A stretch of DNA of 64,000 nucleotides from a bacterium UBP2_UBA5202 (GTDB taxonomy: Bacteria; Edwardsbacteria; AC1; EtOH8): contig DHVS01000001.1 in NCBI GenBank assembly GCA_002412795.1, positions 5,604-69,603 of the forward strand. Reading direction: 5' to 3'. The notes under the pieces were generated by a model, which saw only the letters and a program-made list of their open reading frames with translations, was not told where the DNA came from and did no database searches. A program made the translations under genes and the position numbers. Shown here piece by piece: positions 1 through 8,351 of this stretch; within the stretch, counting starts at the first letter, position 1; each line of letters opens with the position of its first letter.

Positions 1-771
1 TATGCCCATATTGAAGACCGTTGAGCCGTAAAAATTTCCCAGGGCCATGCCCGGCAGGCCCAGCCGCAGGGCCGAGACCGAGACCACGAGTTCCGGCATG
101 GTGGTGGCCAAGGCCATAAGGATGCTTCCCACAAAACTGCGTCCCCAGCCCATGCCGGTAGCAATTCCATCAGCCACGCTTGGCAGGAAGATGCTGGCCG
201 CGATTATGAAGACCGCAGCGGTCGAAAAATTCAACACTACCGTCGAAGTGCGGTGCTTGAGGTGTTTCCTCTCCTCCGCCTGTTGGGCCTCAGAATATTC
301 GTGGTGATAAATGATGCGCTGGGCCGCCAGGTAAAAAACGAAAATGGCTATGGAAAAGATACCGGTGTCAAACAGGCTGACGGGAAGGAGTTCCCGGCTG
401 ACGAAAATGCCTAAGCCGGCCAGGGCTACCGCTACCATGCCCAAGGCCGCCGACAAAGCCTGCACTTTTCCGGCCCGGGTGGAGATGGCGCCGCGGTACA
501 TGGTGCTGACCACGGCCACTCCTACCATGTTCATGATGTTGGCCCCGAAGAGATTCCCGATTGCCAGGTCGGGTTGTTTGACGATGGCCGAGGCAGAGAT
601 ACCGGCGAACAACTCCGGGAGCGAAGTTACCGCTGAAAGCAACACCAGCCCAATCCAGGAGCCGGTTAGTCCCAGCTTCTCGCCCAGGATATCTCCGTAG
701 CGGGCCAGCCTAGAACCGGCTATTATGATGACCGCCAGCAACAGACAGAATTCCAGCCATAAAAACAGCAT
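1..771 (-). CDS. Sodium/calcium exchanger family membrane protein (C-terminus outside window)
   Basis: Reading the minus strand from ATG at 771 gives 257 codons without a stop up to the window edge, so the C-terminus is missing. The product is very hydrophobic and carries two internal repeats typical of the CaCA cation antiporter superfamily: SAVTSLPELFAG near residues 47-58 followed by GNLFGANIMNMVG, and MALATTMPELVVSV near 220 followed by GNFYGSTVFNMG. The acidic residue after Ser/Thr-x-Pro in each repeat is the ion-binding Glu of the family. A charged loop rich in His, Glu and Lys separates the halves. The start is supported by GGAGG about nine bases upstream. Likely role is inner-membrane cation exchange; the ion is not deducible. 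Confidence 0.85.
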   Translation of the reverse strand, partial: MLFLWLEFCLLLAVIIIAGSRLARYGDILGEKLGLTGSWIGLVLLSAVTSLPELFAGISASAIVKQPDLAIGNLFGANIMNMVGVAVVSTMYRGAISTRAGKVQALSAALGMVAVALAGLGIFVSRELLPVSLFDTGIFSIAIFVFYLAAQRIIYHHEYSEAQQAEERKHLKHRTSTVVLNFSTAAVFIIAASIFLPSVADGIATGMGWGRSFVGSILMALATTMPELVVSVSALRLGLPGMALGNFYGSTVFNMGI

Positions 772-854
772 CCGATGTTTCCTCCATGCTATACAGTTTT
801 GCAATTACCGGAATGGATTTTCATTATAAAAGAAGAGGGGCCGCCCTGTCAAGC

Positions 855-890
855 AAAAACCCGCCCCGTTGGATGGCGGGGCGGGTTTAG
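855..890 (-). terminator. Rho-independent terminator of secDF
   Basis: A 9-bp perfect stem (CCCGCCCCG / CGGGGCGGG) with an eight-base loop lies just downstream of the secF stop. On the minus strand it is followed by a T-rich run, so it should end the secD-secF transcript before the antiporter gene. Confidence 0.8.
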
Positions 891-903
891 AAAATGCTGT
901 TCT

Positions 904-1836
904 TTATTTCTTGCGTTTGGTGGGAGATTTTTTCTCCCAGTCCGCCACGATGGCGGCCACGATGAAGATAGAGGAGTAAGTGCCGATCAGAAGGCCGAAA
1001 ATCAGGGGTTTGGTGAAGTCCTGTAATATCCGGCCGGCAAAGAACTGCAGCGATAACAGCACCAGCAACACGGTCAGCACAGTGATCACCGTCCGGCTCA
1101 GGGTTTCGTTGAGGCTGCGGTTGATCAGTTCGCCGTAGGTCTCCTTGTTCGGTTTTTTGACGTTCTCCCGGATCCGGTCGGCCACCACGATGGAATCGTT
1201 GATGGAATAACCGACTATGGTCAAAAGCACCGCCACCGACTGCAGGCTGAACTCCATCCCGGTGATGGAAATGAAGCCGATGGTGCAGATTACATCATGG
1301 AACAGGGAGGCGACCGCGGCCACCCCGAAGCGGAAGTCAAACCTGATGGCCACGTAGGTCAGAATAGCCAGCAGACCGGCCATCACCGCCCAAAAGGCGC
1401 TCCACTTAAGCTCCTTGCCGATTTTGGGGCCCACTGTCTCGTCGCTGTCCACCGTCAGGGGGTTCTGGGGATATTTCTGGCCCAGCACTTCGGTTACTTT
1501 CTGGGCAATGGTCTGCTGACCGGCGCCTTCTTTTTCCTTAAGTCCGGTCCGGATCAGAAAGGCGTTCTTGATCAGCTCGGTGTCCTTGATCTTCTGGATC
1601 TCGGCCCCGGCCAGCCCGGCCTGGGAAAGGGCCAGGCGCAGGTCGTCGGTGGAAATGGGGTCGTTGAAATGGACCTGGAGCAGAGTCCCGCCGGTAAAGT
1701 CCACCCCCATCTTCAGCCCGCCGTGCAGGGCCAGGGAGATGAAGGTAATGACGAACAAGAGCAGAGAAAAGGCGTAGGCCTTGTAGCGGTTCTTGATGAA
1801 TCCGATGTTGGTCCGGTGTTTGAATAATGACAGCAT
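904..1836 (-). CDS. secF: Protein translocase subunit SecF
   Basis: This 310-residue protein matches SecF in length and layout. It has an N-terminal membrane helix (about residues 20-40), the conserved GVDFTGGT motif after it, a periplasmic domain (about 55-135), and a five-helix RND-type membrane block that includes TIVGYSINDSIVVADRIREN. SecF pairs with SecD at the SecYEG channel and uses the proton-motive force to pull preproteins through the inner membrane. It starts 13 bases after the secD stop, so the two form an operon ending at a strong hairpin. Nothing unusual is visible. Confidence 0.97.
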   Translation of the reverse strand: MLSLFKHRTNIGFIKNRYKAYAFSLLLFVITFISLALHGGLKMGVDFTGGTLLQVHFNDPISTDDLRLALSQAGLAGAEIQKIKDTELIKNAFLIRTGLKEKEGAGQQTIAQKVTEVLGQKYPQNPLTVDSDETVGPKIGKELKWSAFWAVMAGLLAILTYVAIRFDFRFGVAAVASLFHDVICTIGFISITGMEFSLQSVAVLLTIVGYSINDSIVVADRIRENVKKPNKETYGELINRSLNETLSRTVITVLTVLLVLLSLQFFAGRILQDFTKPLIFGLLIGTYSSIFIVAAIVADWEKKSPTKRKK

Positions 1837-1849
1837 TTTATCTTTCTCC

Positions 1850-3454
1850 TTAAATAGGCAGCTTTTCTAAATTCCATTTTACGGTCATCCACTCGAAGAT
1901 CAGCCGGGTGACCACAATGGCGGTGAACATCGAGACGGCCAGCCCGATGATTAATGAGACCGCAAAACCCTTGATCGGGCCGGTGCCAAAGAAAAGCAGG
2001 GCGGCGGCGGCGGCGGTGGTGGTGACGTTGGAGTCGAAGATAGTGGAAAAGGCCCGTTCGTAACCGGCCTCGATGGCCGCCCTCACCGTTTTGCCGGCCC
2101 GCAGTTCCTCCCGGATCCGCTCGAAAATCAGGACGTTGGCGTCCACCGCCATACCCACCGTCAGCGCAATGCCGGCGATGCCGGGCAGGGTCAGGGTGAA
2201 GCGGAAGGCTGCCATCACCGCCAGCAGCATCACTATGTTAAATGTCAGAGCCAGAGTGGCTACCAGGCCGGCAAGGTTGTAGTAGATTATCATGAAAAGC
2301 ACCACCGCTAGGCCGCCGATCAGGGTAGCCTTGAGGCCGTTGTTGATGGAATCCTGGCCTAGGCTGGGCCCCACCGAGCGCTCCTCAATGATCTCCACCG
2401 GGGCGGGCAGGGCGCCGGCCCTTAGGATGATGGCCAGGTCCTTGGCCTGGTCGGGGTTGGAGGAAGTGCCCATGGTGATCTGCCCCCGGCCGTTGGGGAT
2501 GCGCTCCTGAATGACCGGGGCAGACTTGACCACGCCGTCCAGCACGATGGCCAGCCGCCTTTTGACGTTGGCCGCGGTGACCCGGGAAAAAAGATTGGCC
2601 GCCTGGCGCACCAGCACAAAGTCCACGTAAAGTCCGCCGGGGTTGTCGGCCGTGCCCACACCCATCCGGGCCTCGGCCAAAGAGGCTCCGGTGATCTCGG
2701 GCTGTTTTTTCATCATATAAAGTGGATAACCCCGGAAATTCTCGCCGCTGCTTTTCTCGCCCCACAGGAACTGGTAGTCCGGGGGGATGGCCGCGATTAC
2801 CAGGGGGTCGGCCAGCAGTTTTTCCACCAGGCGCTTGTCCTGCTCCATCACCATCAGTTCGCTGCCGGTGGGGGCCAGCAAAGCGCTGAAGGGCTTGTCC
2901 TCCAATCCCAGCATGGAACTGTCGGAGGCTGTCTTCCTGGTTTTGTCGGACAGCAGGGCCTTGTCTATCTTGTCCAGCACCTCCATGGTCAACCGGTCCT
3001 CCTGGACCAGCTTGAATTCCAGCAAAGCGGTGGTGCCGATCAGTCCCCGTGCCCGGTCCTTGTCCACCCCCGGCAGCTGGACCACTATCCGGTCGCTGCC
3101 CTGTTTTTGGATGGATGGTTCGGCCACGCCGAACTGGTCCACCCGGTTCCGGATGATCTCCAGAGCCCGGTCGGTGGCGTCGGAAATCTCCTTTTCTGTG
3201 ATCTCGGAGGGCTCTCTGCCCATGGCCTTGGCCAGGCCCTGGCGGTTGATCTCCATCACCAAATGCATCCCGCCCTTAAGGTCCAGCCCCAGTTGGATGG
3301 CCTTGGTGTAAATCCGGTTCAGCTCCTCGCGGGGCATCTCGGCCTTCTGGGTTTCGGTCAAGCCCTGCAGCTTGAATGTGGGAATCAGCTGCCAGACGGC
3401 TGCCGCCAAAAGGACCACAGTAAGCAAGGCTTTCCAAAGATTGGCTTTTCTCAT
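1850..3454 (-). CDS. secD: Protein translocase subunit SecD
   Basis: 534 residues, the normal length of stand-alone SecD. It begins with a membrane helix (about 8-26), then the signature GLDLKGGMHLVMEI near residue 57, a large periplasmic region (P1 head and base, roughly 75-350), and a C-terminal RND-type membrane block containing TVGMAVDANVLIFERIREE and a glycine-rich final helix. With SecF it forms the accessory translocase complex. AAGG lies directly before the ATG. A TTGACA-N18-TAAAAT promoter sits about 60-90 bases upstream. The gene leads a two-gene operon. Confidence 0.97.
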   Translation of the reverse strand: MRKANLWKALLTVVLLAAAVWQLIPTFKLQGLTETQKAEMPREELNRIYTKAIQLGLDLKGGMHLVMEINRQGLAKAMGREPSEITEKEISDATDRALEIIRNRVDQFGVAEPSIQKQGSDRIVVQLPGVDKDRARGLIGTTALLEFKLVQEDRLTMEVLDKIDKALLSDKTRKTASDSSMLGLEDKPFSALLAPTGSELMVMEQDKRLVEKLLADPLVIAAIPPDYQFLWGEKSSGENFRGYPLYMMKKQPEITGASLAEARMGVGTADNPGGLYVDFVLVRQAANLFSRVTAANVKRRLAIVLDGVVKSAPVIQERIPNGRGQITMGTSSNPDQAKDLAIILRAGALPAPVEIIEERSVGPSLGQDSINNGLKATLIGGLAVVLFMIIYYNLAGLVATLALTFNIVMLLAVMAAFRFTLTLPGIAGIALTVGMAVDANVLIFERIREELRAGKTVRAAIEAGYERAFSTIFDSNVTTTAAAAALLFFGTGPIKGFAVSLIIGLAVSMFTAIVVTRLIFEWMTVKWNLEKLPI

Positions 3455-3515
3455 CGCCTTAAACTAAGCTCCTATCATTAAATGATATTGATTGTATTAT
3501 CGACAGCAAACCATT

Positions 3516-3545
3516 ATTTTAGCCTAAATTACAAGGTCTTGTCAA
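3516..3545 (-). promoter_or_regulatory. Predicted sigma70-type promoter of secDF
   Basis: On the minus strand TTGACA (3545-3540) is followed after 18 bases by TAAAAT (3521-3516), giving a leader of about 54 bases before secD. It is back-to-back with a plus-strand TTGACA at 3573. Confidence 0.55.
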
Positions 3546-3572
3546 GCATAATCGGACATTTCCATTTTACCA

Positions 3573-3601
3573 TTGACATCCCGATTTTATCGTGATATTC
3601 T
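3573..3601 (+). promoter_or_regulatory. Predicted promoter reading toward the TPR/tdh genes
   Basis: TTGACA (3573-3578), 17-base spacer, TATTCT (3596-3601). It lies in the 374-base gap between secD and the TPR gene at 3829. The rest of that gap is AT-rich, with a decayed piece of the dispersed 'gctaagacacaaag' repeat near 3621-3640 and no convincing gene. Confidence 0.45.
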
Positions 3602-3828
3602 TACCGATGGAGTACGTTTGCCGCTAAGACACAAAGCAAGCTTTGCCTGCACGCCGTTGGAATGAGCAATGCCTAATGGTCACTAACTAACAAGAATTTA
3701 CAATTCCAGATTTACAAATCCCGTTTCGTGTCTTTTCCCGCTAATCATCACTTTGGAGCCATTGTTATACTTTCGTTGCCGCCGGAAATTCACGGTTAAA
3801 CTGTTTTGATGATAAGCCCGAAAATCTG

Positions 3829-4989
3829 ATGCATCCCAAAAAGGAAATTACGGCCGAAGCCGTTGTCAGGCTGTTGATCAACAGCGCCCTGGTCGCCAAG
3901 CTGTTGGCCGACTACCCGGATGCGGAGGCCCGGCTGGACCGGGCGGCGGCCCTGGCCGGGACGTCCGACCTGGAGGGCAAAAGGCAGAAGGCCCTGGCCG
4001 AAAAAGCCGCCCTGTATTACGTCTGGGGCCGGTTCGACCAGGGTCTGGAGCTGGCCGGGCTGGTCATTTCGGCCGGGGGGGAGGAGCAGAACGAGAACCG
4101 GGCCAGCGCCCTGAACACCTCCGGAAACATCCACCTGAGGCGCTGCGAGTTTGACCAGGCCGAAAAATGCTTCCGCCGGGCCCTGGACTATTACCGGGGA
4201 CTGAAGATGGAGACCTCCATCGGCACCGTCATCAACAACCTGGCCAACATATATAACATCCGCGGAGATTCCCAAAAAGCCAAACTGCTTTATCTGGAAG
4301 CCCTGGAGCGGTTCGAGGGGCAAAACGACATCTACCGGACCGCCCATGTCCTGCACTCGCTCAGCCAGGTGCTGCTGGCGTTGGAAGATACGGACCAGGC
4401 CAAGCACTGCCTGCATAGATCCCTTGACCTCCGGCGGAGCATTCAGGACCACCGCGGCCTGGTCAATAACCTGCTAAAACAGGCCGGGATATTCACCGAC
4501 GAACAGAATTTTAACGAGGCCGGGAAAAAGCTGGGACAGGCGGACGTCATTATCCGGGAACATAAACTGACCGATCCCCACCTGAAAGCCTACCGGGAAG
4601 GGGAAGCCGGGATATTTTATTTTTTCACCGGGGAATTTGATCAGGCCGAGGGTTGTTTTTTAAGGCTGATAGACCTGTCAGGGCAGATGAAAGAGGCTTC
4701 CTTTTTGGCCAGAGGTTACAGCTGGCTGGGCAAGGTCCGGGTCTTTAGGGATGGGACCGGGGCCGGGATTGCCGATATCAGGAAGGGGATCGAACTGGCC
4801 GAGTCCGGGGACCTGCCCTGCGAGCTGAAGGACGCCTGGATATATCTTATGGAGTGTCACCGACGGCTGGGCCAAAGGGAACCGGCTGATCAGGCGGCCC
4901 GGAATTATGCCCGGGAGGCCCTTAAACAGGGAGACACCCGGGAAAAGGCGGATGCCGAAATAGCCAGAATACTTGGCGGGAAAAATTGA
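3829..4989 (+). CDS. Tetratricopeptide repeat protein
   Basis: A 386-residue, almost entirely helical protein with at least seven TPR units. Clear examples are NTSGNIHLRRCEFDQAEKCF, NNLANIYNIRGDSQKAKLLY and LHSLSQVLLALEDTDQAKHC, with the G/A-F/Y-A-P-like TPR positions visible. There is no signal peptide, membrane segment or catalytic domain, so a cytoplasmic scaffold role is most likely. The repeat type resembles the TPR tails of signalling proteins such as cyclases and SARP-like regulators. No good ribosome-binding site precedes the ATG. The gene lies 40 bases before tdh, and a second TPR protein follows tdh. Partner and function are unknown. Confidence 0.85.
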   Translation: MHPKKEITAEAVVRLLINSALVAKLLADYPDAEARLDRAAALAGTSDLEGKRQKALAEKAALYYVWGRFDQGLELAGLVISAGGEEQNENRASALNTSGNIHLRRCEFDQAEKCFRRALDYYRGLKMETSIGTVINNLANIYNIRGDSQKAKLLYLEALERFEGQNDIYRTAHVLHSLSQVLLALEDTDQAKHCLHRSLDLRRSIQDHRGLVNNLLKQAGIFTDEQNFNEAGKKLGQADVIIREHKLTDPHLKAYREGEAGIFYFFTGEFDQAEGCFLRLIDLSGQMKEASFLARGYSWLGKVRVFRDGTGAGIADIRKGIELAESGDLPCELKDAWIYLMECHRRLGQREPADQAARNYAREALKQGDTREKADAEIARILGGKN

Positions 4990-5029
4990 TACCATAAACA
5001 AATAAATATATTTTCAAGGAGTTCTTTTG

Positions 5030-6142
5030 ATGCCTCAAAAAATGAAGGCGGTGGTCAAGGCCAGGCCCCAGCCCGGGGCCGAGTGGCAGGAGGTCAATGT
5101 CCCCGAACTCAAGCCCGACTGGGTGATGGTCAGGGTCAAGGCCACTTCCATCTGCGGGACAGACGCCCACATCTACGAATGGAACAAATGGTCTCAGGAC
5201 CGGATCGGGTCCCAAAAACTTCCCCAGATCCTGGGCCACGAAGTAGCCGGCGAGGTCCTCGAAGTCGGGCCTCACTGCAAGCGGATCAAGGTTGGGGACT
5301 ACATCTCGGCCGAGACCCACATCTACGATCCCGGCGACCTGCAGGCCATGCTGGGCCAGCTGCACATCGGCGAGCGGATGAAGATACTGGGGGTGGACCA
5401 CGACGGCTGTTTTGCCGAGTACTTTGCCCTGCCGGAATCGGTCTGCTGGGTCAACGACAAGTCCATCCCGCCGGAGCTGGCCGCGGTCCAGGAGCCGATG
5501 GGCAACGCCTGCTACGCCCTGCTGGGCGAGACCGCCGACGTGGCCGGGAAGAGCGTGACCATCTTCGGGGACGGCCCCACCGCACTGTTCTCGGTGGGTC
5601 TGGCCCGGGCCTCGGGACTGACCCGGATCTTCGTGGTGGGGATGTCGGAATTTGCCCTGAACATCGCCAAGACCATGGGGGCCGACCACACCCTGAACAT
5701 CTCCGACAAATCGGTCAACCGGCTGGAGTTCATTAGGGACCACACCGGAGGCTACGGCACCGACATAGTGCTGGACATGGTGGGCGCCCCTTCGGCCATC
5801 GAGGAGGGGATGAAGGTAATCCGCAAGGGCGGCCGCTACAGCGCCTTTGGGGTGCCCAACGCCTCGCCGCTGCCGGTGGACTACACCAACGGGATAGTGT
5901 TCCGGGGCATCCAGATCCACGGCATCTCGGGCCGCAAGATGTTCGACACCTGGTACCGGGTCAAGAATTTCCTGTCCTCGGGGCGGATAGACATCAGGCC
6001 CATCGTCACCCACCTGTTCGAGTTGAAGGACTATGCCCAGGGCTTTGACGCGGCCATGGGAAACCCCCGGCAGTGCGGCAAGGCGGTGCTGTTCCCGGAC
6101 CCCAAGGAGCTGGAGGCGGCGAAAAAGAGAATGGGGTTTTAA
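5030..6142 (+). CDS. tdh: L-threonine 3-dehydrogenase-like zinc alcohol dehydrogenase
   Basis: A 370-residue medium-chain dehydrogenase that best fits threonine 3-dehydrogenase, which oxidises threonine to 2-amino-3-oxobutyrate with NAD+. Visible features are the catalytic-zinc segment ICGTDAHIYEW (Cys42, Asp45), GHEVAGEV (His70, Glu71), a QEPMGNA segment, and a nucleotide fold with FGDGPTALFSVG. The partner enzyme Kbl is encoded at 17456. The loop that normally carries the four structural-zinc cysteines (about residues 96-115) has none: YDPGDLQAML and following residues replace the usual CxxCxxC pattern. The start at 5030 rather than TTG 5027 is set by AAGGAG eight bases upstream. Other substrates (sorbitol-type dehydrogenases) are possible but less likely. 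Confidence 0.85.
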   Translation: MPQKMKAVVKARPQPGAEWQEVNVPELKPDWVMVRVKATSICGTDAHIYEWNKWSQDRIGSQKLPQILGHEVAGEVLEVGPHCKRIKVGDYISAETHIYDPGDLQAMLGQLHIGERMKILGVDHDGCFAEYFALPESVCWVNDKSIPPELAAVQEPMGNACYALLGETADVAGKSVTIFGDGPTALFSVGLARASGLTRIFVVGMSEFALNIAKTMGADHTLNISDKSVNRLEFIRDHTGGYGTDIVLDMVGAPSAIEEGMKVIRKGGRYSAFGVPNASPLPVDYTNGIVFRGIQIHGISGRKMFDTWYRVKNFLSSGRIDIRPIVTHLFELKDYAQGFDAAMGNPRQCGKAVLFPDPKELEAAKKRMGF

Positions 6143-6200
6143 GACAGGTCTGCCTTAACTATACAAAGATAAGAAAGATAGGTGCGGCAGCAGTTCACCT

Positions 6201-7418
6201 ATGGAACAAAACGCTAAAGGTAAAACGACTAAAAAAATGAAAAATAAACGCCGGTACCAATCCCAATTATTTTGGTTTACCGGATGTGAAACCGGAGGTT
6301 TCTTCCGTCCGGGTCCGCTGCACCTTAAAAGGGCCGAAATTTTAGAAAATATCGGCCGGCATCAGCAATCGGAAAAGAATGTCAGGGCCTGCATTGATTC
6401 GGCCAGGGAAGCGGGGCAAGGGAAATACCAGGCAAAATCGCTGCGGTTCCTGGCTTATATTTTCCAGGTCCGGGGGGATTTCAAGTCGGCGCTTAAAACA
6501 CTCGAGGAAGCGCGGGGTATAGCAAAAGAAGGGGGACACCTGACCGAGCTGATGCAGATTGAGAGTTATATCGGGAACGTGCTCAATATAACTGGCGATT
6601 ATGCCGGAGCCATGGATCAATATCGGGAGCACCTGGTGCTGGCGGAGAAGTTGGATGACGATAATGGCCGAGCCGTCGGATTGGGAACCATAGGGCTGCT
6701 TTACAGCCATCGGGAAGAACTGGATAAGGCCAGGGAATACATCGAGCGTTCTGTGGCGATTTGCCAAAAAATAGGCGATGCCAGGGGGGAAGCGGCGAAT
6801 ATTGGAAACTTGGGGGTGATACTCGCCAAACAGGGTAATATGGATGAAGCCATGAAACACTTCCAAAAACAGCTGGAACTGGCAAAACGGCAGGGAACGA
6901 AGGGGGTGGAGGCCAACGCGCTGCTTTCGATCGCCCTGGTGCATCAGAATAAGGGAGAGGCCGAAAAATCCTTAGTGCAATTCAACAGGATAATGGAAAT
7001 CTATCAGTCTCTGGGCGATAAAGTGGGGGTTTCGAACGTCCATTGGTCGATGGGCGAGGCATCCATGATGATGGAGGATTACCGGAAAGCGCTGGATCAT
7101 TTTGAAAAGCAGAAGCAACTGGCCGGTGATATAGGATACCGGCTTGGTGTTTACCAGGCCGAGATCGGACTGGCCAGGGCAGAAGCTGCCCTGAAAAACC
7201 ATGCAAGGGCTGCCCAGCAGGCCAGCTTGGCGGCAGAGGCGGCGGAAGATTTTAAGAGCAAAGCTCTTTTATTGGATGCTTACATTCTACTGGCTAAAAT
7301 ATTATACGATTCGGGGGCCGTTCAAAAAGCAAGCGACGTTATCGGTAAAGGGTTAGAGATTGACGCCAGCAATCAAGAACTGCATGAATTGCGCCAAAGT
7401 ATAGCAGGCGGGGGTTGA
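6201..7418 (+). CDS. Tetratricopeptide repeat protein
   Basis: 405 residues with a basic N-terminus (about 1-25) followed by consecutive TPR units from about residue 45 to the end. Examples are LGTIGLLYSHREELDKAREY, NIGNLGVILAKQGNMDEAMK and HWSMGEASMMMEDYRKALDH. There is no signal peptide, membrane helix or enzyme domain. The repeat style matches the TPR protein at 3829, and the two flank tdh on the same strand. The N-terminus looks like a truncated longer protein: FFRPGPLHLKRAEIL enters the repeats abruptly and no ribosome-binding site is visible before ATG 6201. It may therefore be a remnant of a larger TPR regulator. Function unknown. Confidence 0.8.
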   Translation: MEQNAKGKTTKKMKNKRRYQSQLFWFTGCETGGFFRPGPLHLKRAEILENIGRHQQSEKNVRACIDSAREAGQGKYQAKSLRFLAYIFQVRGDFKSALKTLEEARGIAKEGGHLTELMQIESYIGNVLNITGDYAGAMDQYREHLVLAEKLDDDNGRAVGLGTIGLLYSHREELDKAREYIERSVAICQKIGDARGEAANIGNLGVILAKQGNMDEAMKHFQKQLELAKRQGTKGVEANALLSIALVHQNKGEAEKSLVQFNRIMEIYQSLGDKVGVSNVHWSMGEASMMMEDYRKALDHFEKQKQLAGDIGYRLGVYQAEIGLARAEAALKNHARAAQQASLAAEAAEDFKSKALLLDAYILLAKILYDSGAVQKASDVIGKGLEIDASNQELHELRQSIAGGG

Positions 7419-7462
7419 ATATGCTGGCTAATATTTTCTTCATCTATTGAAAAGGAATAAAT

Positions 7463-7834
7463 ATGAAGATCAAGTCTCCGGTCAGTTTTATCCTGGGCAT
7501 CCTGCTGGCAGCCTTCGGCGCCTGGGGCATCCTGGCCAGCAACAACCCGGCCAAGTTCATCCCGCTGGTCATCGGGCTTTCCCTGGTTTACCTGGGCTGG
7601 CGGGGCGGCCGGCGGGCCACCGTCATTATGGGCCACATCATCGTCACCTGCGGGTGCTTCCTGATCACCTACGGCATCTACCTGCTGCCGTACGCCAAAC
7701 CGGACCTGGCCCATATCTTCGGCCTGCCCCTGTTCTGGGGCCTGTTCTGCCTGTTCGGCGGGATCTGCGCCATCTACCACGGGTTCTGCCGGTGCGTCGG
7801 CTCCAAAACCGGCGGCCCGGAGGAATGCCGTTAG
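7463..7834 (+). CDS. Small four-helix membrane protein, unknown function
   Basis: 123 residues with about four hydrophobic segments (residues 7-27, 30-46, 53-75, 85-108) and a Cys-rich C-terminal tail (CRCVGSK..., ECR). I do not recognise a family. The start is chosen because AAAGGAATAAAT precedes this ATG; a competing reading in another frame (7447-7857) gives a Pro/Arg/His-rich shadow. A strong terminator follows 37 bases after the stop. The gene stands 45 bases after the TPR gene and may be co-transcribed with it. Confidence 0.65.
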   Translation: MKIKSPVSFILGILLAAFGAWGILASNNPAKFIPLVIGLSLVYLGWRGGRRATVIMGHIIVTCGCFLITYGIYLLPYAKPDLAHIFGLPLFWGLFCLFGGICAIYHGFCRCVGSKTGGPEECR

Positions 7835-7870
7835 CGGCGACCCCGGCCGGAGCATAGTTCCTCTGGACAG

Positions 7871-7902
7871 AAAAAACGCCCCGTTTCTCCGGGGCGTTTT
7901 TT
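7871..7902 (+). terminator. Rho-independent terminator
   Basis: AAAAAACGCCCCG, five-base loop, CGGGGCGTTTTTT: a GC-rich stem with a terminal T-run that closes the gene ending at 7834. Confidence 0.9.
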
Positions 7903-8042
7903 ATCTTATATTATTGCATTAAAGCCGATATTTTGATATCATTAAGAATTATGTTCTTTCAGTTATCCCGGCTTAAAAGACAAAACCAAATAACATTAGT
8001 TTTAAGTTTTCAACAACTCACATAACAGGACGGGAGAAAGAA

Positions 8043-8351
8043 ATGCACGAGCCCTCCAGCAACTGGACCAAGGACCATGCGGCCTCGATAAAGCGGGTGC
8101 TGGGCCTTTGGTTTGTGACCCTGTACAGCATTATCTACGCCGGATTCGTCGTCATCAACGTGGTCAGCCCCAGCTTCATGGCGGTTGATGTGGGAAGCTT
8201 TAACGTGGCCATTGTCTACGGGTTTTTGCTGATCATCTTCGCCATATTTTTAGCCGCCATCTACAACCACATCTGCACCCACGCCGAGGAAGTGATGACG
8301 ACCCTGCGTCCCGGCGATGAGACAGAGGCTTTGAAGGAGGGACACTCATGA
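8043..8351 (+). CDS. DUF485 (YjcH-like) inner-membrane protein
   Basis: 102 residues with two hydrophobic helices (about 24-43 and 58-78) and charged ends, matching the DUF485 family that is usually encoded directly upstream of acetate-type sodium:solute symporters (yjcH-actP in E. coli). Its stop overlaps the start of the symporter gene by four bases (ATGA), so translation is coupled. A purine-rich GGGAGAAAGAA lies before the ATG. The role of DUF485 is not established; the pairing strongly suggests that it assists the transporter. Confidence 0.85.
   Translation: MHEPSSNWTKDHAASIKRVLGLWFVTLYSIIYAGFVVINVVSPSFMAVDVGSFNVAIVYGFLLIIFAIFLAAIYNHICTHAEEVMTTLRPGDETEALKEGHS

Noticed and set aside
4922..6013. 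363-residue open frame on the minus strand opposite tdh
   Set aside because: Rich in Asp, His, Pro, Gly and Val as expected from the antisense of a GC-rich gene; tdh motifs on the plus strand are unambiguous.
7447..7857. 136-residue frame overlapping the small membrane protein
   Set aside because: Pro/Arg/His-rich shadow; the other frame has membrane helices and a better ribosome site.
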